Assembly: GCF_029946165.1 (NCBI RefSeq)
Contig: NZ_JAQSDZ010000005.1
Location: forward strand, 248,001-312,000
Direction: 5' to 3'
Origin: Methylotenera sp.
Lineage (GTDB): Bacteria; Pseudomonadota; Gammaproteobacteria; Burkholderiales; Methylophilaceae
Length of the DNA: 64,000 nt
Part shown: piece by piece, positions 56,014 to 63,492 of the stretch
How positions within the stretch are numbered: position 1 is the first letter of the stretch
Layout: each line of letters starts with the position of its first letter
Notes under the pieces: model-generated
What the model was told of the DNA's origin: nothing
Seen by the model: only the letters and a program-made list of their open reading frames with translations
Databases searched by the model: none
Made by a program: the position numbers and the translations under genes

Positions 56014-58812
56014 TTATTGGCAAGATTCACATTCTGGATTGTCTATCGAACACAACTTCGGGGCTTCTTCTACGCCCGCCGAAACTGCATTCAACTCGCC
56101 ACCCGAGCCTGTCGATTTCTCCGCCGCTGTTGCACCTAATGACCGTAAGTAGTAAGTAGTTTTCAAACCGCGTTGCCATGCCAACAAGTAGGTGTCATTC
56201 AGTTTTTTGCCAGATGGCACAGCAAAATACAAATTGAGTGATTGCGCTTGGTCAATCCATTTTTGGCGACGCGCTGCGGCTTCAATTAACCAAGTTGGAT
56301 CAACATCAAACGCAGTTGCGTATAGCTGTTTTAAATCAGCTGGTACGCGGTCTATTTTTTGTAATGAGCCATCAAAGTATTTTAAATCAGACACCATGAC
56401 GGCATCCCAAAGTCCACGCGCTTTTAGGTCAATCACCAACTGCTCATTCACAATAGTGAATTCGCCAGATAAGTTAGATTTAACGTATAGGTTTTGGTAT
56501 TCAGGCTCAATGCTCGCAGAAACACCAACAATGTTAGAAATGGTTGCCGTGGGTGCAATGGCCACGCAGTTAGAGTTGCGCATACCAACCTTTTGAATGC
56601 GGGTGCGCAAAGCATCCCAATCTAGCGTTTTGCTTCTATCAACTTCTACATTGCCGCCACGTTCATTAAGTAATAAATCTAATGTGTCTAGCGGCAAAAT
56701 ACCTTGATCCCACAAGCTGCCTTTAAAACTTGAATAGGCGCCACGCTCTTCTGCTAACACGGTTGAAGCGTAATAAGCGTTGTAGCACACCATTTCCATT
56801 GCATGGTCAGCAAATCCCACAGCTTCCATACTGGCGTAAGGAATCCGCATAGCATGCAAGCAATTTTGAAAGCCCATAATGCCCATGCCTACTGGTCTGT
56901 GACGGGTATTGGCATTTCTGGCTTTACCAACTGGGTAAAAATTAATGTCCACCACGTTGTCTAACATGCGCATGCCAATTTTAATAGTGGCTTGTAATTT
57001 TTCGGTATCAAGCACTAACTTGCCTTTAACTTCGGTTAAATGTTGCAATAAATTCACAGAACCCAAATTACACACGGCAATTTCAGTTTCTGATGTGTTT
57101 AGCGTGATCTCTGTACACAGGTTTGAGCTATGCACCACGCCCACATGTTGCTGTGGTGAACGAATATTGCATGGATCTTTGAATGTAATCCAAGGATGGC
57201 CTGTTTCAAATAACATAGAAAGCATCTTGCGCCACATTTGCAGAGCAGGAATTTTCTTAAACAGTTTGATTTCACCATTTTCAGCACGGCGCTCATATTC
57301 CACATAAGCGGTTTCAAAGGCTTTGCCGTATTTATCATGTAAATCTGGCACATCAGAAGGTGAGAATAATGTCCAATCACCAGCTTCAGTCACACGGCGC
57401 ATGAATAAATCGGGAATCCAATGCGCGGTATTCATGTCATGCGTGCGGCGACGGTCATCGCCTGTGTTTTTGCGTAAATCTAAAAACTCTTCAATGTCTA
57501 AGTGCCAAGTTTCCAAATATCCACAGACTGCACCTTTGCGTTTGCCGCCTTGATTCACGGCAACAGCCGTATCATTTACGACTTTTAAAAATGGAATTAC
57601 ACCTTGACTCTTGCCGTTTGTACCTTTAATGCGCGCGCCCAAAGAACGCACTGGCGTCCAGTCATTGCCTAAGCCGCCTGCGTATTTTTGCAGCATGGCA
57701 TTCTCTTTAATGCCTTGATAAATTCCGTCTAAATCATCACTGACGGTCGTTAAGTAGCAAGAAGAAAGCTGAGAGTGAAGGGTGCCAGCGTTAAATAAAG
57801 TAGGGGTCGAGCTCATAAAATCGAACTTACTCAAAACATTGTAGAACTCTATTGCACGGCTTTCGCGGTCTATCTCATTAATCGCTAAACCCATCGCTAC
57901 GCGCATAAAGAAAATTTGCGGTAACTCAATTCGGCGTTCTTCAATATGTAAAAAGTAACGGTCATATAAGGTTTGTATGCCTAAATAACCAAATTGAAAA
58001 TCACGTTCTTTGATCAAAGCAGCCGCTAGTTTAGTTAAGTCAAATTGGGCTAATCTTGAATCTAGCAATTCTGCAGCTATGCCTAATTTGATATAACGAG
58101 GAAAATACTCCGCGTAATGAGCATCCATTTCAGCATGGCTCACACGTTCGCCGAGCACTTCAGCTCGTACTAAATCTAATTGCAAACGGGCGGTCACGTA
58201 ATTGTAGGCCGGCTCAGTTTCAATCAGGCTACGAGCAGACAGAATCAGCGCTTTATAGACTTCTGTAAATGGAATGCCGTTGTACAAATCGCGAACTGCT
58301 TGCTCTACCACTAGGCTTGGTTGAACGCTTTCTAAGTTTAAGCAAGCCTCACTCACCATTTCATTGAGTTGATTAATATCCAGAGGAATCAGTTTTCCAT
58401 CCATATTCACACTAAGCAAATGCATAGGCTCTGTAGATGTATGGGTCGCTTTTTCTGCAGCGCGTTCAGCATTGCGTTTTTCACGGTAAAGAACATAGGC
58501 ACGTGCCACATCGTGGTTGCCACTGCGCATGAGTGCTAATTCAACTTGGTCTTGAATATCTTCAATATGGATCGAACCGCCAGTAGGCAAGCGACGCATT
58601 AAAGCATGGTTAACTAATTGACTTAATGTGGCGACTTGATCGCGCACACGTTGCGAGGCGCCGCTTTGGTTACCTTCAACCGCTAAAAATGCTTTGGTGA
58701 TTGCGATAGTAATTTTATCGAGTGTAAATTGAACTGCAGCGCCGTTGCGACGAATGACTTGCATTGTGGGTAAAGATAAATCTGAGTTAACAGAAGGTCT
58801 GACATCATCCAT
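56014..58812 (-). CDS. nrdA: Ribonucleoside-diphosphate reductase class Ia, alpha subunit
   Basis: NrdA is the catalytic subunit that reduces ribonucleoside diphosphates. I use the ATG at 58812 (932 residues, MDDVRPSVNSDLSLPTMQVI), which follows AGGGA. The longer frame to 58935 is leader sequence. An ATP-cone (about residues 15-107, VIRRNGAAVQFTLDKITIAI) is followed by a second ATP-cone-like region (about 120-210), as in Pseudomonas NrdA. Active-site residues are in SSCYLTTV, SSNLCTEI (thiyl Cys) and AVCNLGSVNLL. The tail DNPECESC has the redox cysteines. Control is by a cobalamin riboswitch and probable NrdR boxes. Confidence 0.96.
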   Translation of the reverse strand: MDDVRPSVNSDLSLPTMQVIRRNGAAVQFTLDKITIAITKAFLAVEGNQSGASQRVRDQVATLSQLVNHALMRRLPTGGSIHIEDIQDQVELALMRSGNHDVARAYVLYREKRNAERAAEKATHTSTEPMHLLSVNMDGKLIPLDINQLNEMVSEACLNLESVQPSLVVEQAVRDLYNGIPFTEVYKALILSARSLIETEPAYNYVTARLQLDLVRAEVLGERVSHAEMDAHYAEYFPRYIKLGIAAELLDSRLAQFDLTKLAAALIKERDFQFGYLGIQTLYDRYFLHIEERRIELPQIFFMRVAMGLAINEIDRESRAIEFYNVLSKFDFMSSTPTLFNAGTLHSQLSSCYLTTVSDDLDGIYQGIKENAMLQKYAGGLGNDWTPVRSLGARIKGTNGKSQGVIPFLKVVNDTAVAVNQGGKRKGAVCGYLETWHLDIEEFLDLRKNTGDDRRRTHDMNTAHWIPDLFMRRVTEAGDWTLFSPSDVPDLHDKYGKAFETAYVEYERRAENGEIKLFKKIPALQMWRKMLSMLFETGHPWITFKDPCNIRSPQQHVGVVHSSNLCTEITLNTSETEIAVCNLGSVNLLQHLTEVKGKLVLDTEKLQATIKIGMRMLDNVVDINFYPVGKARNANTRHRPVGMGIMGFQNCLHAMRIPYASMEAVGFADHAMEMVCYNAYYASTVLAEERGAYSSFKGSLWDQGILPLDTLDLLLNERGGNVEVDRSKTLDWDALRTRIQKVGMRNSNCVAIAPTATISNIVGVSASIEPEYQNLYVKSNLSGEFTIVNEQLVIDLKARGLWDAVMVSDLKYFDGSLQKIDRVPADLKQLYATAFDVDPTWLIEAAARRQKWIDQAQSLNLYFAVPSGKKLNDTYLLAWQRGLKTTYYLRSLGATAAEKSTGSGGELNAVSAGVEEAPKLCSIDNPECESCQ

Positions 58813-58821
58813 TTGGATATT

Positions 58822-58838
58822 CCCTTTTTCAAAAAGGG
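58822..58838 (-). promoter_or_regulatory. Hairpin covering the nrdA ribosome-binding site
   Basis: On the transcribed strand CCCTTTTT and AAAAAGGG form a complementary pair 9-10 bp before the nrdA start. The AGGGA ribosome-binding site lies in the right arm, so folding would block initiation. This fits a translational expression platform for the upstream riboswitch, though the stem has only three G-C pairs. Confidence 0.5.
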
Positions 58839-58906
58839 CAGGTAGCTTTAAAATTGGCGCGACTAGCTGACATGGAGTCTGCGCAAATATTAAAAACAGC
58901 ATGGCG

Positions 58907-58935
58907 AATAGTGAATGCACCAATAGTGAATGCAC
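58907..58935. repeat. Tandem 14-bp direct repeat in the nrdA leader
   Basis: AATAGTGAATGCAC occurs at 58907-58920 and 58922-58935, exact copies with a period of 15 bp. It lies between the riboswitch and the nrdA start; the second copy also includes an out-of-use ATG. The role is unknown. Confidence 0.7.
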
Positions 58936-58980
58936 TAGTCATCTGCCGAGGACACCCCGCCTCAAACGTTATAAAAATAT

Positions 58981-59022
58981 TTTTGCGCATTCCAACCATG
59001 ATTAAATTTAATCATCGCAAAA
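58981..59022 (-). promoter_or_regulatory. Nested hairpins downstream of the riboswitch (possible terminator platform)
   Basis: On the minus strand an outer pair TTTTGCG/CGCAAAA (59016-59022 and 58981-58987) encloses an 18-bp perfect palindrome ATGATTAAATTTAATCAT (58998-59015). A T-containing stretch (ATATTTTTAT) follows. It lies just after the aptamer and could be a terminator or antiterminator element. Confidence 0.45.
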
Positions 59023-59033
59023 TACACAAAAAC

Positions 59034-59253
59034 GCACACGGCAGGTCTCCTGGCTTTCAGGTCATCATGATTTGTTGGCCTTCCCAAATTGACAATCCAA
59101 TTCAGTGGCAAGTGCTTTTAACTAAGCGTAACAAATTACTCGCTGATTACAGTTGCGGGGGCAGCTAGGGCATAAGTGTTTGAAAATATGACTCAAACAT
59201 CGCACCGTATTCCCTTTTATCTTAGGTTTTGACTAAAACTTAAGAACCGTGTG
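59034..59253 (-). ncRNA. Cobalamin (adenosylcobalamin) riboswitch upstream of nrdA
   Basis: Read on the minus strand, the core elements of the cobalamin aptamer appear in order and spacing. They are GGGAATACGGTG (near 59202-59213), GCTGCCCCCGCAACTGTAA (59146-59164), and the B12-box AAGCCAGGAGACCTGCC (59041-59057). Flanking CACACGG (near 59253) and CCGTGTG (near 59035-59041) close the P1 stem. The aptamer begins within a few bases of the predicted transcription start. In known cases cobalamin binding represses the downstream gene, here nrdA and probably nrdB. Confidence 0.95.
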
Positions 59254-59259
59254 ATAAGA

Positions 59260-59288
59260 CTATAACGCAATATAGCGGAAAGTTACAA
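59260..59288 (-). promoter_or_regulatory. Predicted nrdA promoter
   Basis: On the minus strand the -35 is TTGTAA (59283-59288) and the -10 is TTATAG (59260-59265), with a 17-bp spacer. Transcription would start at about 59253-59254, exactly at the riboswitch P1 stem. Confidence 0.6.
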
Positions 59289-59311
59289 TATAAAATCACT
59301 ATATGTTGATT
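59265..59311. promoter_or_regulatory. Paired NrdR-like boxes at the nrdA promoter
   Basis: Two 16-bp sequences resemble the NrdR consensus ACACWATATATWGTGT. Box A is ACGCAATATAGCGGAA (59265-59280, about 10 of 16, core CAATATA). Box B is TCACTATATGTTGATT (59296-59311, about 12 of 16). Their centres are exactly 31 bp apart, the three-turn spacing known for NrdR box pairs. Box A covers the promoter spacer and box B lies just upstream of -35, so NrdR binding would repress. Confidence 0.6.
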
Positions 59312-59571
59312 AAATTTTAGAAGGTTATTTAATGCGATTGAATAAATAATGGAATTTTAGCTTAACTAAAATGCGCACTAGCAATATTGCGTAAAAGCAA
59401 TTGTTTAATAGCAAGCTTTCATCCAGTGTGGGCTTGTTGGGGTATGAGTTCGAGATAAACTGGTTTATCTGTTTGTAGACAAGTACACCATTATTGAAAT
59501 TTTTAACGAACTATCTTCTAATGACACTTATTGACTTCATCTTAGAGTTTTTTGCTTCACGAAACTAAAGG

Positions 59572-61515
59572 TTATTGTTGATACTTACAGACCCGATTGC
59601 GTCCATCGCCCTTGGCTTTATAAAGCGCTTGGTCGGCTCGATTCAACAGCATATCCACAGTGTCATTTTTTTCCTCAAGTGTCACCACGCCAAATGAAGC
59701 CGTGAAATGCAGTGACAATCCGTTGTCTAGTTGCACTGCTGTAGAAGAAAGCGCAATTCGCAAGCGTTCAGCAGTTTCCATGGCGGTTTCTATCGATGTT
59801 TCTGGCAGTAAAATAGCAAATTCTTCGCCACCAATTCGTCCGATAATATCAATGGCGCGTAGCGAGGCAAGGCAGATTTCCGCCAATTTTTTTAAGACTA
59901 CGTCGCCTGCCTCGTGGCCGTAGTTATCGTTAACCTGTTTAAAATGATCTATGTCCAGCATCAAAATAGACAATTTTTTACTATAACGCAGGGCGCGTGC
60001 CAATTCATTTTCTGCTTTTTCAAAAAAGTAGCGGCGGTTGGCCAGGCCCGTCAAATAGTCTGTATATGCACGGCGTTCCAACTCTTCCAGCGCATAGCGG
60101 TTTTCAATAGCAATAGCAGAAAGATTTGCAGCGTAGCCTATGCGTTCAATATCCCAAGGTTTTGGAATTTTTGGCTCGGTATGATAAATAGCAAATGTTC
60201 CCAGCACTTTGTCGCGAGAAGAAATAATAGGTTCCGACCAACATGCACGCAATCCAGCCTTTTGCGCTAAATGAGCGTACGGCTTCCAAAGCTCATTTGT
60301 CTGAATATCTTCAGCAATTACGCGCTGACCAAGATAGGCTGCTGTACCACAGCAACCCACATTTGGGCCGATTTCTACTCCCTCGAGGGCATTGTTGTAG
60401 GATTCTGGCAGACTGGGCGCGGCGCCAGTATGAAGGCACTTTCCTTCAAAATCTAATAGCATAATGCTACAAAGGGCGGTTTTATCCTCCCGCTCAATCT
60501 CTTGAACGATAGCAATAAGAATGTCATTTAATTTAGCTCCTCTGGCCACCATTCCCAGCATTGCATCATGCGCCTGCTCGCGTTGCTCGCTTTTCCAATG
60601 TTCAGTAATGTCGGTAAAATTGACCAGTCGGCGCTGCGCGACCCGTGATGCTCTAATGATAACACGTCGGACACTACCATCTTTGCAGACAATATCGGCT
60701 TCCAAGCCACTTTGGTGTGAACGCGCTACATCCCTTAACCATGGACGGATAACACTCTCTCGATAGTTCTCGTCTGGGTAGGCTAGACGGTACCATGTTT
60801 CTAAATTAGGCAAGTCACTGAGTTCATACCCAAACAATTGGGTGAATTGAAGGTTGATGTATTCTATCCGCCCATCGTCATCAGACCAGCCGATTGCAAT
60901 TGGAGAAAAATTTAGAATATCCTCAAGCTGGATTCGTTTTTCGGTGTTAACACTAATCTCATGCTCCAGCGTAGCTTGCCTGAGCCTAGCGAGTCCGCTT
61001 GCAGCGAGCGTTTGAGCCATTCCCACCATGACGGTCATGAGAGCTTCAGCGTGAGACTTATCAATGATCGGAACAGACTCAATTGATTTCATATATTCTA
61101 TTTCGTCAAACCCGAACTTCTCTGCCTGATTTCTAAAGAACTCCAAATCAGGTGCTGTGTGCAGAACCTGTCCCAAAAACAAGGTGGCTAGTTGCTGGCC
61201 TTCTACTACCACTGGCGTGGCATAATCCATCAATCCGTTGTGGCATAGGCTGTTAGCAACGTGGCCGTCACGCAAGTCATGCATGATAGCTAAATTGCTT
61301 TCGCGACAACGCTGGGCAGTTTCTGGGTGGGCGCGATGATAGCGCGTACAGGCATTTTCCCAGCCAGCCTGACTAAGCAACTCGCCATTTACATCCACCA
61401 GCCCATTGGAAATGCCAGTTGCCTTAGCGAAGCTTTCCAGCATGCTTGCAAATGCTGAAAGATCAACTAAGTCAGCGAAGCGATATTGGGTTTTATCGGT
61501 AACGTTGCGAGCCAT
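59572..61515 (-). CDS. Diguanylate cyclase with PocR, PAS and GAF sensor domains
   Basis: This 647-residue signalling protein makes cyclic di-GMP. The order is a PocR ligand-sensing domain (about residues 12-175) with conserved cysteines in ENACTRYHR, AQRCRES and NSLCHNGLMDYA; a PAS domain (about 200-310, ILNFSPIAIGWSDDDGRIEY); a GAF domain (about 325-475) with VGCCGTAAYLGQ; and a GGDEF domain (about 485-645). The active site is GGEEF and the inhibitory RxxD site (RAID) is five residues before it, so it should be active and product-inhibited. It lies upstream of nrdA on the same strand. Confidence 0.93.
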   Translation of the reverse strand: MARNVTDKTQYRFADLVDLSAFASMLESFAKATGISNGLVDVNGELLSQAGWENACTRYHRAHPETAQRCRESNLAIMHDLRDGHVANSLCHNGLMDYATPVVVEGQQLATLFLGQVLHTAPDLEFFRNQAEKFGFDEIEYMKSIESVPIIDKSHAEALMTVMVGMAQTLAASGLARLRQATLEHEISVNTEKRIQLEDILNFSPIAIGWSDDDGRIEYINLQFTQLFGYELSDLPNLETWYRLAYPDENYRESVIRPWLRDVARSHQSGLEADIVCKDGSVRRVIIRASRVAQRRLVNFTDITEHWKSEQREQAHDAMLGMVARGAKLNDILIAIVQEIEREDKTALCSIMLLDFEGKCLHTGAAPSLPESYNNALEGVEIGPNVGCCGTAAYLGQRVIAEDIQTNELWKPYAHLAQKAGLRACWSEPIISSRDKVLGTFAIYHTEPKIPKPWDIERIGYAANLSAIAIENRYALEELERRAYTDYLTGLANRRYFFEKAENELARALRYSKKLSILMLDIDHFKQVNDNYGHEAGDVVLKKLAEICLASLRAIDIIGRIGGEEFAILLPETSIETAMETAERLRIALSSTAVQLDNGLSLHFTASFGVVTLEEKNDTVDMLLNRADQALYKAKGDGRNRVCKYQQ

Positions 61516-61970
61516 AGGTGTTTATGTTTCATAATGGTTGTAGTCTACATTTTAGCATATTGACTACTTGTTAAGTAACACAACGGGCGCTTAAGCATGG
61601 CCTGATGCATTGATTTTAAAGATAAAACTGCTAGAAAGCTTTCAATCGGGCAATGATTTATATTCAAGATATTTAGATGATATTTTTAGTCGATGTAATT
61701 GGTTTGCTGTAGGTATAAAAAACATCATGGTACACCCGGCCTAATGACTCATATAGTGATTGAGCTGACTTATGTAGATTTCGCTTGTTGCTAACTTAAG
61801 AACCTAGTCGCGAACTTACTCCAATTTAGCCTATCTGTCATAGTTAATAAGGTTTTACCCAGATTTACACGGATTTACTATTCAGCCTATTCTATTTTTT
61901 CTGCATGTCGTCATAATAGATTCAACGTTTTTAACGAGTTTTAAAGCTAAACTATGAATGTTTTAACCCT
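61516..61970. other. Divergent gap between the diguanylate cyclase and efflux genes (no gene)
   Basis: No gene or RNA is recognised in these 455 bp. A short palindrome GAAAGCTTTC is at 61634-61643. CTATGAATGT occurs twice near the efflux start (61952 and 61969). The first ATG opens a six-codon frame (61954-61974) whose stop overlaps the efflux gene start. Promoters could not be fixed. Confidence 0.5.
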
Positions 61971-63482
61971 ATGAATGTACTATTAGGTGATCTCAAAAAT
62001 CCTTACCAAAAAAGTCACTCAGGCAATCATCAAGTTAAAAGTAATTATCAAAATAATTACAGTTTAAACTTAATAAGTTTAATCAGCTTGCTACTGACAC
62101 TCAATGGCTGTGCGCTGATTAACCCCAGCCATCCTGAATCCGAAAAAATTGAGGTGTCAGCGAAGTGGTCAGTGGATGAAGCGGTGGCGATTTCAAGTTC
62201 AAGCTCGCTCAATCATTGGTGGCAGCGGTTTAATGATCCGCTTTTGGTGAACCTTGTACAGCAGTCTTTGCAAAGTAATACCAACATCAATAGCGCAAAG
62301 TCAGCACTGCAAGAGGCGCGAGCCTTGCGCGATGTTGCCGCGGCTACCTTGTTGCCAACGCTTGATACTTCAGCATCGGCTGGACGAAATAAATCGGGTC
62401 AAAAAAGTGCAGTGAATAACTTTTCAGCACGTTTGGATGCAAGCTGGGAGTTGGATATTTTCGGCGCTAATCGAAGCGGACTCAACGCAATTGAAGCCAC
62501 TGCTCAGGCAAGTGAGGCTAATTTAGGTGATGTTCAGGTGTCAATTGCAGCTGAAGTCGCGCTGGCTTATATTTCTCTACGCAATGCACAGGCTCGCTTG
62601 GTGATTGCTAATAGCAACTTAACTAGCCAGCTAGAAACCTTGCAAATTACCGGGTGGCGTACTCAAGCAGGGCTAGTTTCCGCTTTAGATGCTGAACAAG
62701 CGAGGGTTTCAGCCGAGCAAACACGCGCTATTATTCCTCCATTACAGACCTCCATTGCACAGATGAGCCATGCGCTTGCGGTACTCACTGGTCAGCCACC
62801 AGCCGCTTTGTTGCAGCAATTGTCAGTAGCCAACCCAGTGCCCCAAGCAGCGAATGACTTGGCTTTGAATTTTCCTGCTGAAACTTTGCGTCAACGTGCC
62901 GATGTGCGTGCTGCCGAGTATCGGGTGACGGCTGATTTAGCCAAGTTGGCGCAAGCGGATGCGGCGCGATTGCCCAATTTTTCTTTGAGTGGCTCGCTTG
63001 GTTTAAGTGCGCTTACTTTGGGCTCTTTAACTAGCGGTTCTTCTGTGGTGAGTTCATTACTGGCGAACGTGGCTATGCCATTATTCGATGGAGGCTCTAG
63101 GCGGGCTAAAGTGCGCGCTCAAGAAGCGGTATTGGCGCAAACACATTTAACTTATAAAGCTACTGTGCTCACTGCGCTGCAAGAAGTTGAGGATGCTTTG
63201 GTTGCCTTGCGTGGGGATATTCAGCGTGTATCTCGTCTGAACTTAGCCTCTGAAGCAGCTAGCAATGCCGCGATTATGGCGCGTCAACGCTACGATAGTG
63301 GGCTAGTTGATTTTCAAACGGTGCTTGAAACGCAACGTTCATTATTAAGTACGCAAGACAGCGTAGCTAGTGCAAATGCCGCTGTAAGCTCAGACCATGT
63401 GCGCCTGTATAAGGCGTTAGGCGGTGGCTGGCAGGCAAGCGAAGCTGAAAAAACAACATCAATTACTGAAAAATCGAAATGA
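61971..63482 (+). CDS. NodT-family (RND-type) outer-membrane efflux lipoprotein
   Basis: This TolC-like outer-membrane channel serves a tripartite efflux pump. The protein has 503 residues. A lipobox LNGC is at about residues 45-48, preceded by an unusually long polar stretch of about 33 residues (NPYQKSHSGNHQVKSNYQNN) before the hydrophobic core. No later ATG, GTG or TTG fits a normal signal peptide. The two OEP repeats (about residues 75-275 and 290-480) have ASWELDIFGANRSGLNAIEA and QRYDSGLVDFQTVLETQRSL, which define the family. A membrane-fusion gene follows after 10 bp. Confidence 0.9.
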   Translation: MNVLLGDLKNPYQKSHSGNHQVKSNYQNNYSLNLISLISLLLTLNGCALINPSHPESEKIEVSAKWSVDEAVAISSSSSLNHWWQRFNDPLLVNLVQQSLQSNTNINSAKSALQEARALRDVAAATLLPTLDTSASAGRNKSGQKSAVNNFSARLDASWELDIFGANRSGLNAIEATAQASEANLGDVQVSIAAEVALAYISLRNAQARLVIANSNLTSQLETLQITGWRTQAGLVSALDAEQARVSAEQTRAIIPPLQTSIAQMSHALAVLTGQPPAALLQQLSVANPVPQAANDLALNFPAETLRQRADVRAAEYRVTADLAKLAQADAARLPNFSLSGSLGLSALTLGSLTSGSSVVSSLLANVAMPLFDGGSRRAKVRAQEAVLAQTHLTYKATVLTALQEVEDALVALRGDIQRVSRLNLASEAASNAAIMARQRYDSGLVDFQTVLETQRSLLSTQDSVASANAAVSSDHVRLYKALGGGWQASEAEKTTSITEKSK

Positions 63483-63492
63483 ATTTCCCTTT

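Noticed and set aside
58813-58935. Longer NrdA N-terminus (41 residues with a hydrophobic stretch)
   Set aside because: This is leader RNA downstream of the riboswitch; the ATG at 58812 has a ribosome-binding site and fits the family.
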